DNA of 43,863 bases, from contig NZ_PNOT02000322.1 in the NCBI RefSeq assembly GCF_002879535.1, positions 1 through 43,863 on the forward strand, given 5' to 3'. Below the pieces are notes generated by a model. The model was given only the letters and a program-made list of their open reading frames with translations. It made no database searches and had not been told where the DNA came from. This DNA is from Mesorhizobium intechi (GTDB taxonomy: Bacteria; Pseudomonadota; Alphaproteobacteria; Rhizobiales; Rhizobiaceae). The position numbers and the translations under genes were made by a program. Of the stretch, positions 31,273 to 39,119 are shown piece after piece; position 1 is the stretch's first letter, and each line of letters opens with the position of its first letter.

Positions 31273-33710
31273 TCCTTGGCACGGGCCGCGGGTTTCACGT
31301 CGATGCGGGACGAAGCCAACATACCTCTCACCAGCTTGGCGACATCGATCTCCGATGCCCTGGTCTTGGTCATGATCGCCTGCACCCGATCGCCGAGTTT
31401 CTGGTCCAGCTCCGCCGCCGAAAACACGATGACCCCGGTCTCGAGCGGCAGATCGGCGAGGAGATCAAGCCCCGACCCGTCGGGAAGCGCGATGTCCAGG
31501 ATGACCAGGTCGAAGCGATGATGCGCGACCGCCTGCTGGGCATCCTTCAGGGTCTTTGCCGATGTGATCGAAACACCCGAGCCCAGTCCCTCCGACATCA
31601 CGGCAAGCACGCCTTCGTCGTCCTCCACATGCAAGATCTTCGGCTTCTGTTCGTCGTCGCTGGCGACAATCTTGGCCAGAGCGGCGCGAAGGCGGCGCGG
31701 ATCCACCGGCTTCTCCAGCCAGTCGACGATGCCGACGGCGGTGCCGTTCAGCGAACGCTTGGCCTCGTCGGCGACGGCGGAAATGACGATGACCGAAATG
31801 CCGGAATTCAGCGGCGACGCCCTGATGTCATGAAAGAGCTTGATACCGGATTCCCCTGCCAATCTGATGTCGAGCGTCAGAGCCACATAGTCACGGGAAC
31901 GCAACAGCGCCTTCGCCGTGGCGATGTCAGGGGCGACGTCGCTGGAAAACCCTTCCGCGTCGAGAAGTGCCGCGATCACCACCGCGACGTCCGTTTCGTC
32001 CTCGCAGATGAGAACCCGCAGGCGGCCATCAACCTCGCGCGACGGGCGGACAGGCAAATCGGACTCCGCCTCCCGCCCGTGCACCTCGGGGAGATCGACG
32101 TGGAACGAGGTTCCCTTGCCCTCCTCGGTTTCGAAGGAAACGGCGCCGCCCAGCTTTTCCATGATGGTCTTGACGATGCTCAAGCCCAGGCCCGTGCCGC
32201 CTTTCCTGCGGGTGCTGGACGCGTCAGCCTGTTCGAACTTGCCGAATATGCGGTTGCGGAAAGCTTCAGGGATGCCTGCCCCCTGATCGATCACGGAGAT
32301 GCGCAGCATGTCGCGATCGCGACGCAGGAGCCTTACCATAACGGTGCCGTCGGCCTCGGAGAACTTGATCGCATTCGACAGCAGGTTGGCCATGACCTGA
32401 TGGAGGCGATCCGGGTCGATATTGGCCTGGGCGCGCGGAGCATCATCGACCAGGACGATGCGGATCCGGCTGTCGGCCATGTAGTTTGAGCTGGCGGCAA
32501 TGGCCTGCTCGAGAACCGGGCGGACCGCCATCTGTTTGATCTTGAAGGCGATCACGCCCGACTCGATCTTCTCCATGTCGAGGATGTCGTTGATGAGAAG
32601 AACCAGCCTTTCGCTGTTGTTGTGAGCGATGTTGACGAGGTTGGCGGCCTTGGGTGGAAGTTCGCCCGCCACGCCGGCCGCGATCAGGCCGAGCGAGCCG
32701 CGGATGGATGTCAGCGGGGTGCGCAGTTCGTGGCTCACGGTCGAGATGAAATCGTTCTTGAGCTGGGCATTCCGCTTTTGCTCGGTGATGTCGCGATTGT
32801 AGGTGATGACACCGGTGATCTTGCCGGCCTCATCACGGAACGGCGCTTTCAACGTGTAGAGCCAGCCCTGCCTGCCGTCCGGGAAGACGGCCGGTTGGTC
32901 GATGCGCAGCGTCTGGCCTGCCTGCAGCGCGCCCATCTCATCCTGCCGGAAACCCTCGGCGACCTCCTTGGGATAGAAATCGAAATCGGTCTTGCCGATA
33001 AGCTGCTCGACCGAAGTGGCGCGCATCATTTCAGCGGTGGCGGGATTGGCGGCGATGAAACGACCGTCGACATCCTTGATGTTCAGACAATCCGGCAGCT
33101 CGCGGACCATCGCACGGTAGATCATGTTGGACATTGCGAGATCGCGCTGGCGCAGCTGCCGGTGGAGCAGGACGCCGATGATGACGGTGCTGAGGAAACG
33201 GAAGACGAGCGAAGGGAGCGTGCTCTGCTGCACGAGATCGGCGACGACTTGTGGGGGAATGACCAGAAGCGTGAGCAGCCCGGCGAAAGCCACCGACACG
33301 CCGAGGCCGAATATGTCGAAGATGGTGCGCGACCGGGCCGCTACAATGTGGTGCCAGGCAATACCGACGATCGCGGTGATGAGGATGCCGACGATGCCGA
33401 TGCCCGCGCCCTGCCCGCCCAGGTGGATGCGATAGGCAATGGAGCCGGCCGTGGCGATGACCATTGCCGGCCATCCGCCGAAGAACGCGGCGGCAGCAAT
33501 GAAGGCGGCGCGCAGGTCGACGACGAAGCCGGAGACGGACAGGGCCGTCGCCATGGAAATGATCGCGCCAAAGCACATGACCACCCCGAGAACCAGCGAC
33601 TGGATGCGCTGTGGAAGGCGCCCGGTGAAGTCCGCCACAAGATCCCAGGCGACGACGAGGATGGAGACCAGGGCAAGATTGGCAAGGAGTGAGTGCCAGA
33701 TCTCAGTCAT
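31269..33710 (-). CDS. Membrane hybrid sensor histidine kinase with two receivers
   Basis: An 813-residue protein. Residues 1-185 form about six helices, resembling 5TM/7TM-type sensor modules. A PAS domain follows at about 195-310 (CLNIKDVDGRFIAANPATAEMM, WLYTLKAPFRDEAGKITGVITYNRDITEQ). HisKA has His327 in FISTVSHELRTPL; HATPase has Asn446 in NLLSNAIKF and glycine boxes DQGAGI (475-480) and GGTGLGL (504-510). Receiver 1 (about 563-684) has Asp614 and Lys667; receiver 2 (about 690-800) has Asp739. No Hpt domain is fused, which fits the separate Hpt gene at 25682. Signal sensed is unknown. Confidence 0.94.
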   Translation of the reverse strand: MTEIWHSLLANLALVSILVVAWDLVADFTGRLPQRIQSLVLGVVMCFGAIISMATALSVSGFVVDLRAAFIAAAAFFGGWPAMVIATAGSIAYRIHLGGQGAGIGIVGILITAIVGIAWHHIVAARSRTIFDIFGLGVSVAFAGLLTLLVIPPQVVADLVQQSTLPSLVFRFLSTVIIGVLLHRQLRQRDLAMSNMIYRAMVRELPDCLNIKDVDGRFIAANPATAEMMRATSVEQLIGKTDFDFYPKEVAEGFRQDEMGALQAGQTLRIDQPAVFPDGRQGWLYTLKAPFRDEAGKITGVITYNRDITEQKRNAQLKNDFISTVSHELRTPLTSIRGSLGLIAAGVAGELPPKAANLVNIAHNNSERLVLLINDILDMEKIESGVIAFKIKQMAVRPVLEQAIAASSNYMADSRIRIVLVDDAPRAQANIDPDRLHQVMANLLSNAIKFSEADGTVMVRLLRRDRDMLRISVIDQGAGIPEAFRNRIFGKFEQADASSTRRKGGTGLGLSIVKTIMEKLGGAVSFETEEGKGTSFHVDLPEVHGREAESDLPVRPSREVDGRLRVLICEDETDVAVVIAALLDAEGFSSDVAPDIATAKALLRSRDYVALTLDIRLAGESGIKLFHDIRASPLNSGISVIVISAVADEAKRSLNGTAVGIVDWLEKPVDPRRLRAALAKIVASDDEQKPKILHVEDDEGVLAVMSEGLGSGVSITSAKTLKDAQQAVAHHRFDLVILDIALPDGSGLDLLADLPLETGVIVFSAAELDQKLGDRVQAIMTKTRASEIDVAKLVRGMLASSRIDVKPAARAKE

Positions 33711-33782
33711 GACTTTCCGGCTCCTTTCTTTCCGATAGATACCGGCTAAACCTATCCGATATCTAAAGACGCCGGCCCGGTC

Positions 33783-33801
33783 GCTGCCACCGGGTGGCAG
33801 C
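33783..33801. repeat. Perfect hairpin upstream of hybrid kinase
   Basis: GCTGCCAC at 33783-33790, CGG, GTGGCAGC at 33794-33801. It lies about 73 bases before the kinase start on the minus strand, in the region that should hold its promoter. It could be an operator, or a terminator-type stem without a T-run. Confidence 0.4.
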
Positions 33802-33927
33802 AGCTTGGTTGCCGCGCCTCCTGAGCATCAAGTCATGTCTGAGCCGCCGTTTCCTTCGGCCGCGTCGCAAGCAAGGCGCCTACGGCAAGGTTGATCAGAG
33901 TTGATGGAGTGGCCGCAAGACCAGCAT

Positions 33928-34000
33928 GGTCTGAGGCGTGACGGTGACGCAGCGGTCTGCAAAACCGACGTAGTGGGTTCAATTCCCATTCAGACCTCCA
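33928..34000 (+). tRNA. tRNA-Cys (anticodon GCA), atypical D-arm region
   Basis: Acceptor GGTCTGA pairs with TCAGACC, the discriminator is T (normal for Cys) and CCA is encoded at 33998-34000. The anticodon loop CTGCAAA gives GCA. The T-arm is GTGGG-TTCAATT-CCCAT. Only one base (G) separates the acceptor from a D-stem GCGT/ACGC, so the nearly universal U8 is absent. Pair 27-43 of the anticodon stem is a G-A mismatch. It is probably a functional but diverged tRNA; a decayed copy is possible. Confidence 0.85.
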
Positions 34001-34009
34001 TTTTCAAAA

Positions 34010-34042
34010 GCCGTCCACCCTGACATAGGCCGGGCGGCATTC
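34010..34042 (+). terminator. Probable terminator hairpin after tRNA-Cys
   Basis: GCCGTCC at 34010-34016 pairs with GGGCGGC at 34032-34038 (7 bp with one G-U pair, 15-base loop), followed by ATTCTT. It lies 10 bases after the tRNA 3' end. Confidence 0.45.
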
Positions 34043-34367
34043 TTGTCAGAAACCCCAGCGCTAGAGTCGTAAACATCGGCAGTGGCACCATGGCGTTTGC
34101 AATGCCTGGAGCCACCCATTGATGGCCAAGGAATCCAGCCGCGGCTGACTCACCGTGGCAACGCGGCTCCTCGGCGAACTCGGAAATCGGGGCGACAATC
34201 GTTGGAAGCAGGCCAAACGGCCCTCCGAAACGCCCTTTAGTTGCGCCGTCGCAACATGCTTGGGGAAAGTGTGCGCTTCAACCATGCAATTGCAGGGGGA
34301 TTCCTGTGATACCGATATATAAGGTGATACTGATATAAAGCTCGGGTCAGGCATGCGGGGAGAGGCT
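34043..34367. other. Intergenic stretch upstream of outer-membrane protein
   Basis: No gene is supported. The last 80 bases hold the likely promoter of the outer-membrane protein gene: TTGCAG at 34290-34295 and GATATA at 34314-34319 with an 18-base spacer, overlapped by a pair of direct repeats. Confidence 0.4.
34306..34337 (+). repeat. Direct repeats in promoter of outer-membrane protein gene
   Basis: GTGATACCGATATA at 34306-34319 and GTGATACTGATATA at 34324-34337 match at 13 of 14 positions, with starts 18 bases apart. They overlap the predicted -10 region and end about 30 bases before the start codon. This arrangement suits side-by-side regulator binding, as for OmpR-type or small repressor proteins; the regulator is not identified. 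Confidence 0.5.
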
Positions 34368-35048
34368 ATGAAATACGTTTTGGCAGCAGCAATTTTGGGC
34401 GCGACTCTCACCTCGGCCATGGCGGCCGATGTTGTGAACGAGCTTCCCGTGGCTTCCACCTACGATTGGACAGGCGCCTATATCGGCGGCCAGATCGGTT
34501 ACGGTTGGGGCAAGGACCGTATCCAGGACGAGAACATCGTCAGCGGCGATTCAGATTATTCGGATAGCTTCAGGCTCCGTGGGGTCACCGGCGGTGTTTT
34601 TGCCGGCTACAATATGCAATGGGGCAACATTGTCGGCGGCGTCGAAGGCGATATCGAGGCCTCCGGAATTGTCGGCCACAACCCGGACTGGCCGTTCGGA
34701 ACCGACGACAATACCCATATCGACGCCCAGGGCTCGTTGCGCGGGCGCTTGGGTTATGCGTTCGACAACTGGCTGCCCTATGTCACCGGCGGTTTGGCGC
34801 TGGGAGACATTCACACGAAGTTCGAAGACGGGCCGGCAACGGATTCCAAGTCGACAATCAAGGCCGGCTGGACGGTCGGCGCGGGCCTCGCCTATGCTTT
34901 CAACAAGAACTGGGTCGGCCAGGCGGAATATCGCTACACCGATTTCGGCAAGGTTACGACTGCAACCGATAACGCCGACCCGGGTTGGGAAGAGCACGAA
35001 CACCTCAAGACCAACGAGGTTCGCATCGGGATCGCCTATAAATTCTGA
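34368..35048 (+). CDS. Omp25/RopB-like outer-membrane beta-barrel protein
   Basis: The protein has 226 residues. Signal peptide MKYVLAAAILGATLTSAMAA is followed by YDWTGAYIGGQIGYGWGKD, the hallmark start of the rhizobial/Brucella Omp25-Omp31-RopB 8-strand barrel family. Further strands are GGVFAGYNMQWGNIVGGVEGDIEASG, GSLRGRLGYAFDNWLPYVTGGLALGD, GWTVGAGLAYAFNKNWVGQAEYRYTDFG, ending NEVRIGIAYKF with terminal Phe. The ATG at 34368 follows GGGGAG. It contributes to envelope stability in this family. It stands alone, with direct repeats in its promoter. Confidence 0.93.
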   Translation: MKYVLAAAILGATLTSAMAADVVNELPVASTYDWTGAYIGGQIGYGWGKDRIQDENIVSGDSDYSDSFRLRGVTGGVFAGYNMQWGNIVGGVEGDIEASGIVGHNPDWPFGTDDNTHIDAQGSLRGRLGYAFDNWLPYVTGGLALGDIHTKFEDGPATDSKSTIKAGWTVGAGLAYAFNKNWVGQAEYRYTDFGKVTTATDNADPGWEEHEHLKTNEVRIGIAYKF

Positions 35049-35256
35049 TTTGCAGGTCGCGTTCCGAGGCTAGAGAGGTCTTGCTGCGGCATTCCATTGC
35101 CGGCGCGTGCCGTGTATATGGTGCCATTCGGCCGATGCCAGCCTGTGGGTGAAATAGCCAAATCGCGCGACGATTCGGATCGGGCCGAGGGTTGGAGGCA
35201 GTGAGCACAGCGACTGCGCTTGCCTGACGAAGGCGGTGAGTCAGACGAGCCGGGAA

Positions 35257-36936
35257 ATGGACCACTTCAACCTTGGCACGTATCGCCGTCCCATCTCCAC
35301 CCGCTCGACCGAGACCCAGCGCTGGTTCGATATCGGGCTCAATTGGTGCTACGGCTTCAACCACGAGGAAGGCATCAAGTGCTTTGAGAAGGCGCTCGAG
35401 ACCGATCCCGGCTGCGCGATGGTGCATTGGGGCATCGCCTACGCCGCCGGGCCTTTCTACAATCTGACCTGGAAGGAACATGGCGAGGCCGAGGCCAACA
35501 GCGCGACCAGGCGCTGCTTCCAGCATGTCCGGCTGGCGCGTGCTCATGCGGGCGGCGCCAGCGAGATCGAACGGCGATTGATCGAGGCGCTGGCCTCTCG
35601 CTTCCAGAAGCCGCACGCGGTCAGCCCGCAGGAATTCGAACGATGGGATGATGCCTATGCCGCAGCGATGCGGCGGGTCTATGAAAAGTTTCCCGACGAC
35701 CACGATGTGATGGCGCTGCTGGTCGAGGCGCTGATGATGCGCACGGTGCGGCGGCTGTGGGACCTCAAGACCGGTGAGCCGGCGCCGAATTCCGACGTGC
35801 TTGAAGCCCTGAAGGTTTGCGAGCGGTCGATCGGGCTTGCCGACGAGGCAGGCGCGGCACAACACCCGGCGATCCTGCATCTGCACATCCATCTCCTGGA
35901 AATGTCCACGATGCCGGAGCGCGGCCTCCGCTCGGCCGACCGGCTCGGCGAAATGTGCCCCGATGCTGGGCACATGAACCACATGCCGGGGCATATCTAC
36001 GTGCTATGCGGCGACTACGAGAAAGCGAGGATCGCCAGCGAAAAGGCGGTCCGCGCCAATGACCTCTATCTCGCCTATGCGGACGAGCCGACCTATTACC
36101 TGCTCGGCTGCTGCCACGATCTGCACCTGATGATGTTCACCTGCATGTTCCTTGGCCAGTATCGGCCGGCGCTGTGGGCTGCCGACAAGGTGCGCGCACT
36201 GGTGACGCGAGACGTGGTCGCCATCCTGGACCGGCCCAAGCTGACGCAAACGGTTGAAGGCTATCATGCGATGAAATCGCACGTGCAGGTACGCTTCGGC
36301 CGTTGGCAAGAGATCATCGACGAACCGCCGGTCGAAGGGCCCGGCCTCTATGTGCTGACAGCGGCCATGCAGCACTACGCCAAGGGTGTCGCCCATGCGG
36401 CTCTGAGGCAATTCACGGAAGCCGAGCGCGAGCGCGACCGGTTCCACCGGCATTTGGAGACCATTCCGACCGAACGGCGTTTCCTCAGCAACCCGACCCG
36501 TGCCTCGCTCGCCGTCGGGGCCGCCTTGCTCGACGGCGAGCTTGCCTACCATCAGGGCCGGCACGAAAGGGCCTACGCCCATTTGCGCCAGGCGGTCGAG
36601 CTGGATGACAACCTCTCCTACACCGAGCCATGGGCGTGGATGCACCCTCCCCGCCATGCACTGGCGGCCTTGCTTCTCGACCAGGGTCACATGCAAGAGG
36701 CCGAGCAGGTCTATCGTGACGATCTCGGCATCAGCGGCAAGGTGCAGCGCTGCGCCCAGCACCCGGACAATGTCTGGGCGCTGCATGGGCTTGTCGAATG
36801 TTTGAGACGGCGTGGCGAGAGCGAGGAGCTGCCGGCCCTGCAGGCAAGGCTCGCCGCGGCGCTGGCCAGGGCGGACGTGGAGATCAGCTCGTCATGCCTG
36901 TGCCGGACGAGCGTACCGCGCGGTTGCTGTCACTGA
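35257..36936 (+). CDS. Large TPR protein with conserved His segments
   Basis: A 559-residue cytosolic protein. It starts MDHFNLGTYRRPISTRSTETQRWFDIGLNWCYGFNHEEGIKCFEKALETDPGCAMVHWGIAYAAGP, a recognisable TPR family start, so I favour the ATG at 35257 over the GTG at 35236. Further repeats include GDYEKARIASEKAV and MQEAEQVYRDDLG. HLHIHLLEMS and HMNHMPGHIYVLCGDY are His-rich segments kept across the family and could bind metal. The last 15 residues (CLCRTSVPRGCCH) look out of place and overlap a hairpin repeat, so the original C-terminus may have been altered. Function unknown. Confidence 0.85.
   Translation: MDHFNLGTYRRPISTRSTETQRWFDIGLNWCYGFNHEEGIKCFEKALETDPGCAMVHWGIAYAAGPFYNLTWKEHGEAEANSATRRCFQHVRLARAHAGGASEIERRLIEALASRFQKPHAVSPQEFERWDDAYAAAMRRVYEKFPDDHDVMALLVEALMMRTVRRLWDLKTGEPAPNSDVLEALKVCERSIGLADEAGAAQHPAILHLHIHLLEMSTMPERGLRSADRLGEMCPDAGHMNHMPGHIYVLCGDYEKARIASEKAVRANDLYLAYADEPTYYLLGCCHDLHLMMFTCMFLGQYRPALWAADKVRALVTRDVVAILDRPKLTQTVEGYHAMKSHVQVRFGRWQEIIDEPPVEGPGLYVLTAAMQHYAKGVAHAALRQFTEAERERDRFHRHLETIPTERRFLSNPTRASLAVGAALLDGELAYHQGRHERAYAHLRQAVELDDNLSYTEPWAWMHPPRHALAALLLDQGHMQEAEQVYRDDLGISGKVQRCAQHPDNVWALHGLVECLRRRGESEELPALQARLAAALARADVEISSSCLCRTSVPRGCCH
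36886..36914 (+). repeat. Hairpin repeat, copy 1
   Basis: GCTCGTC and GACGAGC flank a 12-base loop. The 17-base core CTGTGCCGGACGAGCGT recurs exactly at 37484-37500, and most of the flanking stem bases are also shared. Copy 1 covers the 3' end of the TPR gene. Confidence 0.45.
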
Positions 36937-37047
36937 GATTCCGAGGATGTTTCTTCCGAACCCGATCTTCAGGCTATGGAAGCCCGAGCCGCCACGGCAA
37001 GGACCGGACCTTTCAGGATTTACGGATCAGGCGAGGGAAACGGCCGA

Positions 37048-37254
37048 TCAGGCCAGGCTCAAGGAACGGCTCTCCTCAATTAGCGCGGAGCAGTCGATCT
37101 CATCATGAAATTGGGCGCATGCATCAGGCGCAAGCCAGGAAGCGTAAGACCGAAGCCGTTTGAGCCTGGCTGTTTTCTCGAGCCGCGCCAGGCGCTCATC
37201 TTCGGCTGGTTGGGTACGACGCGGCCTTTTGTTCCTCTCGGCAGGATCATACAT
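37048..37254 (-). CDS. Small basic protein, 68 aa
   Basis: Encodes MYDPAERNKRPRRTQPAEDERLARLEKTARLKRLRSYASWLAPDACAQFHDEIDCSALIEESRSLSLA. A strong ribosome-binding site (GAGGAG, 7 bases before the ATG) supports it. The middle is a charged helix (EDERLARLEKTARLKRLRSYA); no signal peptide or known domain is seen. It lies downstream of the minus-strand YciC-like gene but more than 300 bases away, so it is probably a separate transcript. Function unknown. A competing plus-strand frame (36947-37108) overlaps it and is less likely. Confidence 0.55.
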   Translation of the reverse strand: MYDPAERNKRPRRTQPAEDERLARLEKTARLKRLRSYASWLAPDACAQFHDEIDCSALIEESRSLSLA

Positions 37255-37564
37255 ATCGACTCTCCTCGGTCGGAGCCAATAAAGAGGCCGCTCAATGAGG
37301 GAGTTTGCCCACTCACCGGAAGATGGACCTGTTGCTCCGGCGGTCCGCTCTCCACCTGGGCTCGATGCCACCACAGGCGCGGACGAAAGTCGCCATCCAT
37401 TTTGATGACGCTGCCGCGAATTGCTGTCGGACGCGGCAGACCTGTCCTCATGCCCTCGTCGCCCCTTCTCCAGTTCGTCCTGTCTGTGCCGGACGAGCGT
37501 GCGATCCGACCGTAGCCGCCGTCGTTGAACTGGGCTGTTGCCCCCTTGCGAATGGCGCCGCCCG
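37255..37564. other. Intergenic stretch with hairpin repeat copy 2
   Basis: No gene is supported. Long minus-strand frames through it are continuations of anti-frames of the YciC-like gene. It holds the second copy of a hairpin repeat at 37472-37500 and probably the promoter of the 68-residue protein. Confidence 0.35.
37472..37500 (+). repeat. Hairpin repeat, copy 2
   Basis: GTTCGTC and GACGAGC pair (with one T-G) around a 12-base loop, and the core is identical to copy 1 at 36886-36914. The base changes between the copies (CTCGTC to TTCGTC) keep the stem paired, which suggests the structure matters or that both derive from one mobile palindromic element. Confidence 0.45.
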
Positions 37565-38350
37565 CTACGAGAATATCCGCGCCAGTTCGTCGATGCTTGC
37601 GCCTTCCTTGGCCTGGCGCAGCTCGACATAGCTGACCGCGGCGGCGATCGACAGCACCATGGAGACCACGGTCTGCACCAGCGCCGCGCCCAGCTGCGCC
37701 AGAATCCCGCCAAACAGAAAGAAAACCAGCAATACCCCCCACTGGATGATCATCGCGATGATCATCAATATGAGAAACAAGCCAAACAGCGACCAGCGGT
37801 TGCCCTTAGTCAGGGCACGGCTGCGCGACATCGAGCCGAAAACGCCCCGCCGCTCCTGAATCAGGACCGGTACCGACATCGACCATCCGAGCCACAGGAT
37901 GATGCCGGGCACGATCAGGGCCAGCATGGCAAGGACCGAGCCAAAGGCGACGAGGAAGCCAATCGCCAGCGTCGGCAGCAGGAAGCGGATCGCAATCGGA
38001 ATACAGTCGCCGAAGGAGGGCCGCCTGCCGTTCAGGTCCTCGATCGTCGCCCGGACCAGTGACGACTGCAGCAGCATGGTGAAAACGAAGGAAGCCAGCC
38101 CGGCGACAAGGCTGAGGTAGGAACTGCGGAACATCGCATGGGGATCCGCCATCGCGCCCGGATCGCCATGCAACATCGCGTCGACCTGCGGCTGGGTCCA
38201 CAACCGGACCAGCAGCGTCGGCACGCCGGCGAACAGAGCGGCAAGGCCAAGGCAAAGCCCGATATTGCGGCCGATAACGGCAAAAGTGTTGTTGAACACC
38301 CTGCCGATCTCGAATCGGCCGGGTTGTACCAATGTCGCAGTGGTCATCAT
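37565..38350 (-). CDS. YciC/GDPD-membrane-domain-like multi-pass protein
   Basis: A 261-residue inner-membrane protein with about six helices. FEIGRVFNNTFAVIGRNIGLCLGLAALFAGVPTLL is the usual start of this group, and GIILWLGWSMSVPVLIQERRGVFGSMSRSRALTKGNRWSLFGLFLIL is its characteristic central segment, with a conserved SxxLTKGNRW. The ATG at 38350 follows GGGGGA; a longer frame exists to 38380. It is divergent from the DUF4129-MoxR operon, with about 140 bases between starts. Function in the envelope is unknown. Confidence 0.85.
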   Translation of the reverse strand: MMTTATLVQPGRFEIGRVFNNTFAVIGRNIGLCLGLAALFAGVPTLLVRLWTQPQVDAMLHGDPGAMADPHAMFRSSYLSLVAGLASFVFTMLLQSSLVRATIEDLNGRRPSFGDCIPIAIRFLLPTLAIGFLVAFGSVLAMLALIVPGIILWLGWSMSVPVLIQERRGVFGSMSRSRALTKGNRWSLFGLFLILMIIAMIIQWGVLLVFFLFGGILAQLGAALVQTVVSMVLSIAAAVSYVELRQAKEGASIDELARIFS

Positions 38351-38493
38351 ATCCCCCGAGCAGCCGCAACATCCAAACAACCCGCCTCGAAAGTAAATCT
38401 GCCAAGATTAAAAGGCTTCGTCCAGTGGACTTGCAATTGTCGAGGCGTGTTGCCAGTGTCGGCACCGAACCGCAGGGGCAGAGGGGCGAGCGG

Positions 38494-39119
38494 GTGACAG
38501 TCCTACAGCCGCAGGACGCCGAATGGCTGGCAAAGATACACAAGCAGTTGCTTGCGGACGATTCCATCCAGTTTGACCTGCCGACGCTGGTGCAGCCCGA
38601 GCCGCCGGAATGGCTGCGGCCTTTTCTGGAAGCATTGGCGAAGATCGGCCCTTACATGATCTACCTGTTCTGGGGCGCGGTGATCGTCGGCGTCGCGGTC
38701 ATCGCGGTTCTCGTGGCCCTCGAAGCCAAGGGCGTGGCATGGCGCCCGCCTTGGCGGCGCGCGCGCAAGCAGGCAGAGGCGGAAGAGACATGGCACCCGG
38801 ATGCCGGTGCGGCGCAGATCCTGCTGTCCGAGGCCGACGCGCTCGCGGCTCGCGGCGACTACGACGAGGCGGTGCATCTTCTGCTTCGCCGCAGCGTCGC
38901 CGACATTGCCGGGCGGCTGCCCGACTTTCTGCGCCCGTCGCTGACCTCGCGCGACATCGCCGCGCCACATCGTTGCCGGCGCGGGCACGCGGCGCCTTCA
39001 GCGAGATCGCGCGCATCGTCGAGGCAGCGCTGTTTGCCCGCCGGCCGGTCGGAGCCGAAGGCTGGCAGCAGGCGCGCGGCGCCTATGAACGCTTTGTCTT
39101 CAGGGATGCCTGGACATGA
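38494..39119 (+). pseudogene. DUF4129-domain membrane protein with one-base frameshift
   Basis: The GTG start at 38494 has GAGGGG 7 bases upstream. The protein begins VTVLQPQDAEWLAKIHKQLLADDSIQFDLP, then one helix (GPYMIYLFWGAVIVGVAVIAVLVAL), then the DUF4129 segment LLSEADALAARGDYDEAVHLLLRRSVADIAGRLPDFLRPSLTSRDIA. Near 38962-38972 one base is missing. The C-terminus continues in another frame as TSLPARARGAFSEIARIVEAALFARRPVGAEGWQQARGAYERFVFRDAWT and ends overlapping the next start (ATGA). The rest of the sequence is undamaged, so this is a very recent mutation or a sequencing error. Family members work with the MoxR/DUF58 genes that follow. Confidence 0.8.

Noticed and set aside
31146..32489. 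447-codon plus-strand frame opposite the hybrid kinase
   Set aside because: Shadow frame; the kinase on the minus strand has full HisKA, HATPase and receiver motifs.
36947..37108. 53-aa plus-strand ORF after the TPR gene
   Set aside because: The GAGG abuts the ATG directly, and it overlaps the better supported minus-strand 68-aa gene.
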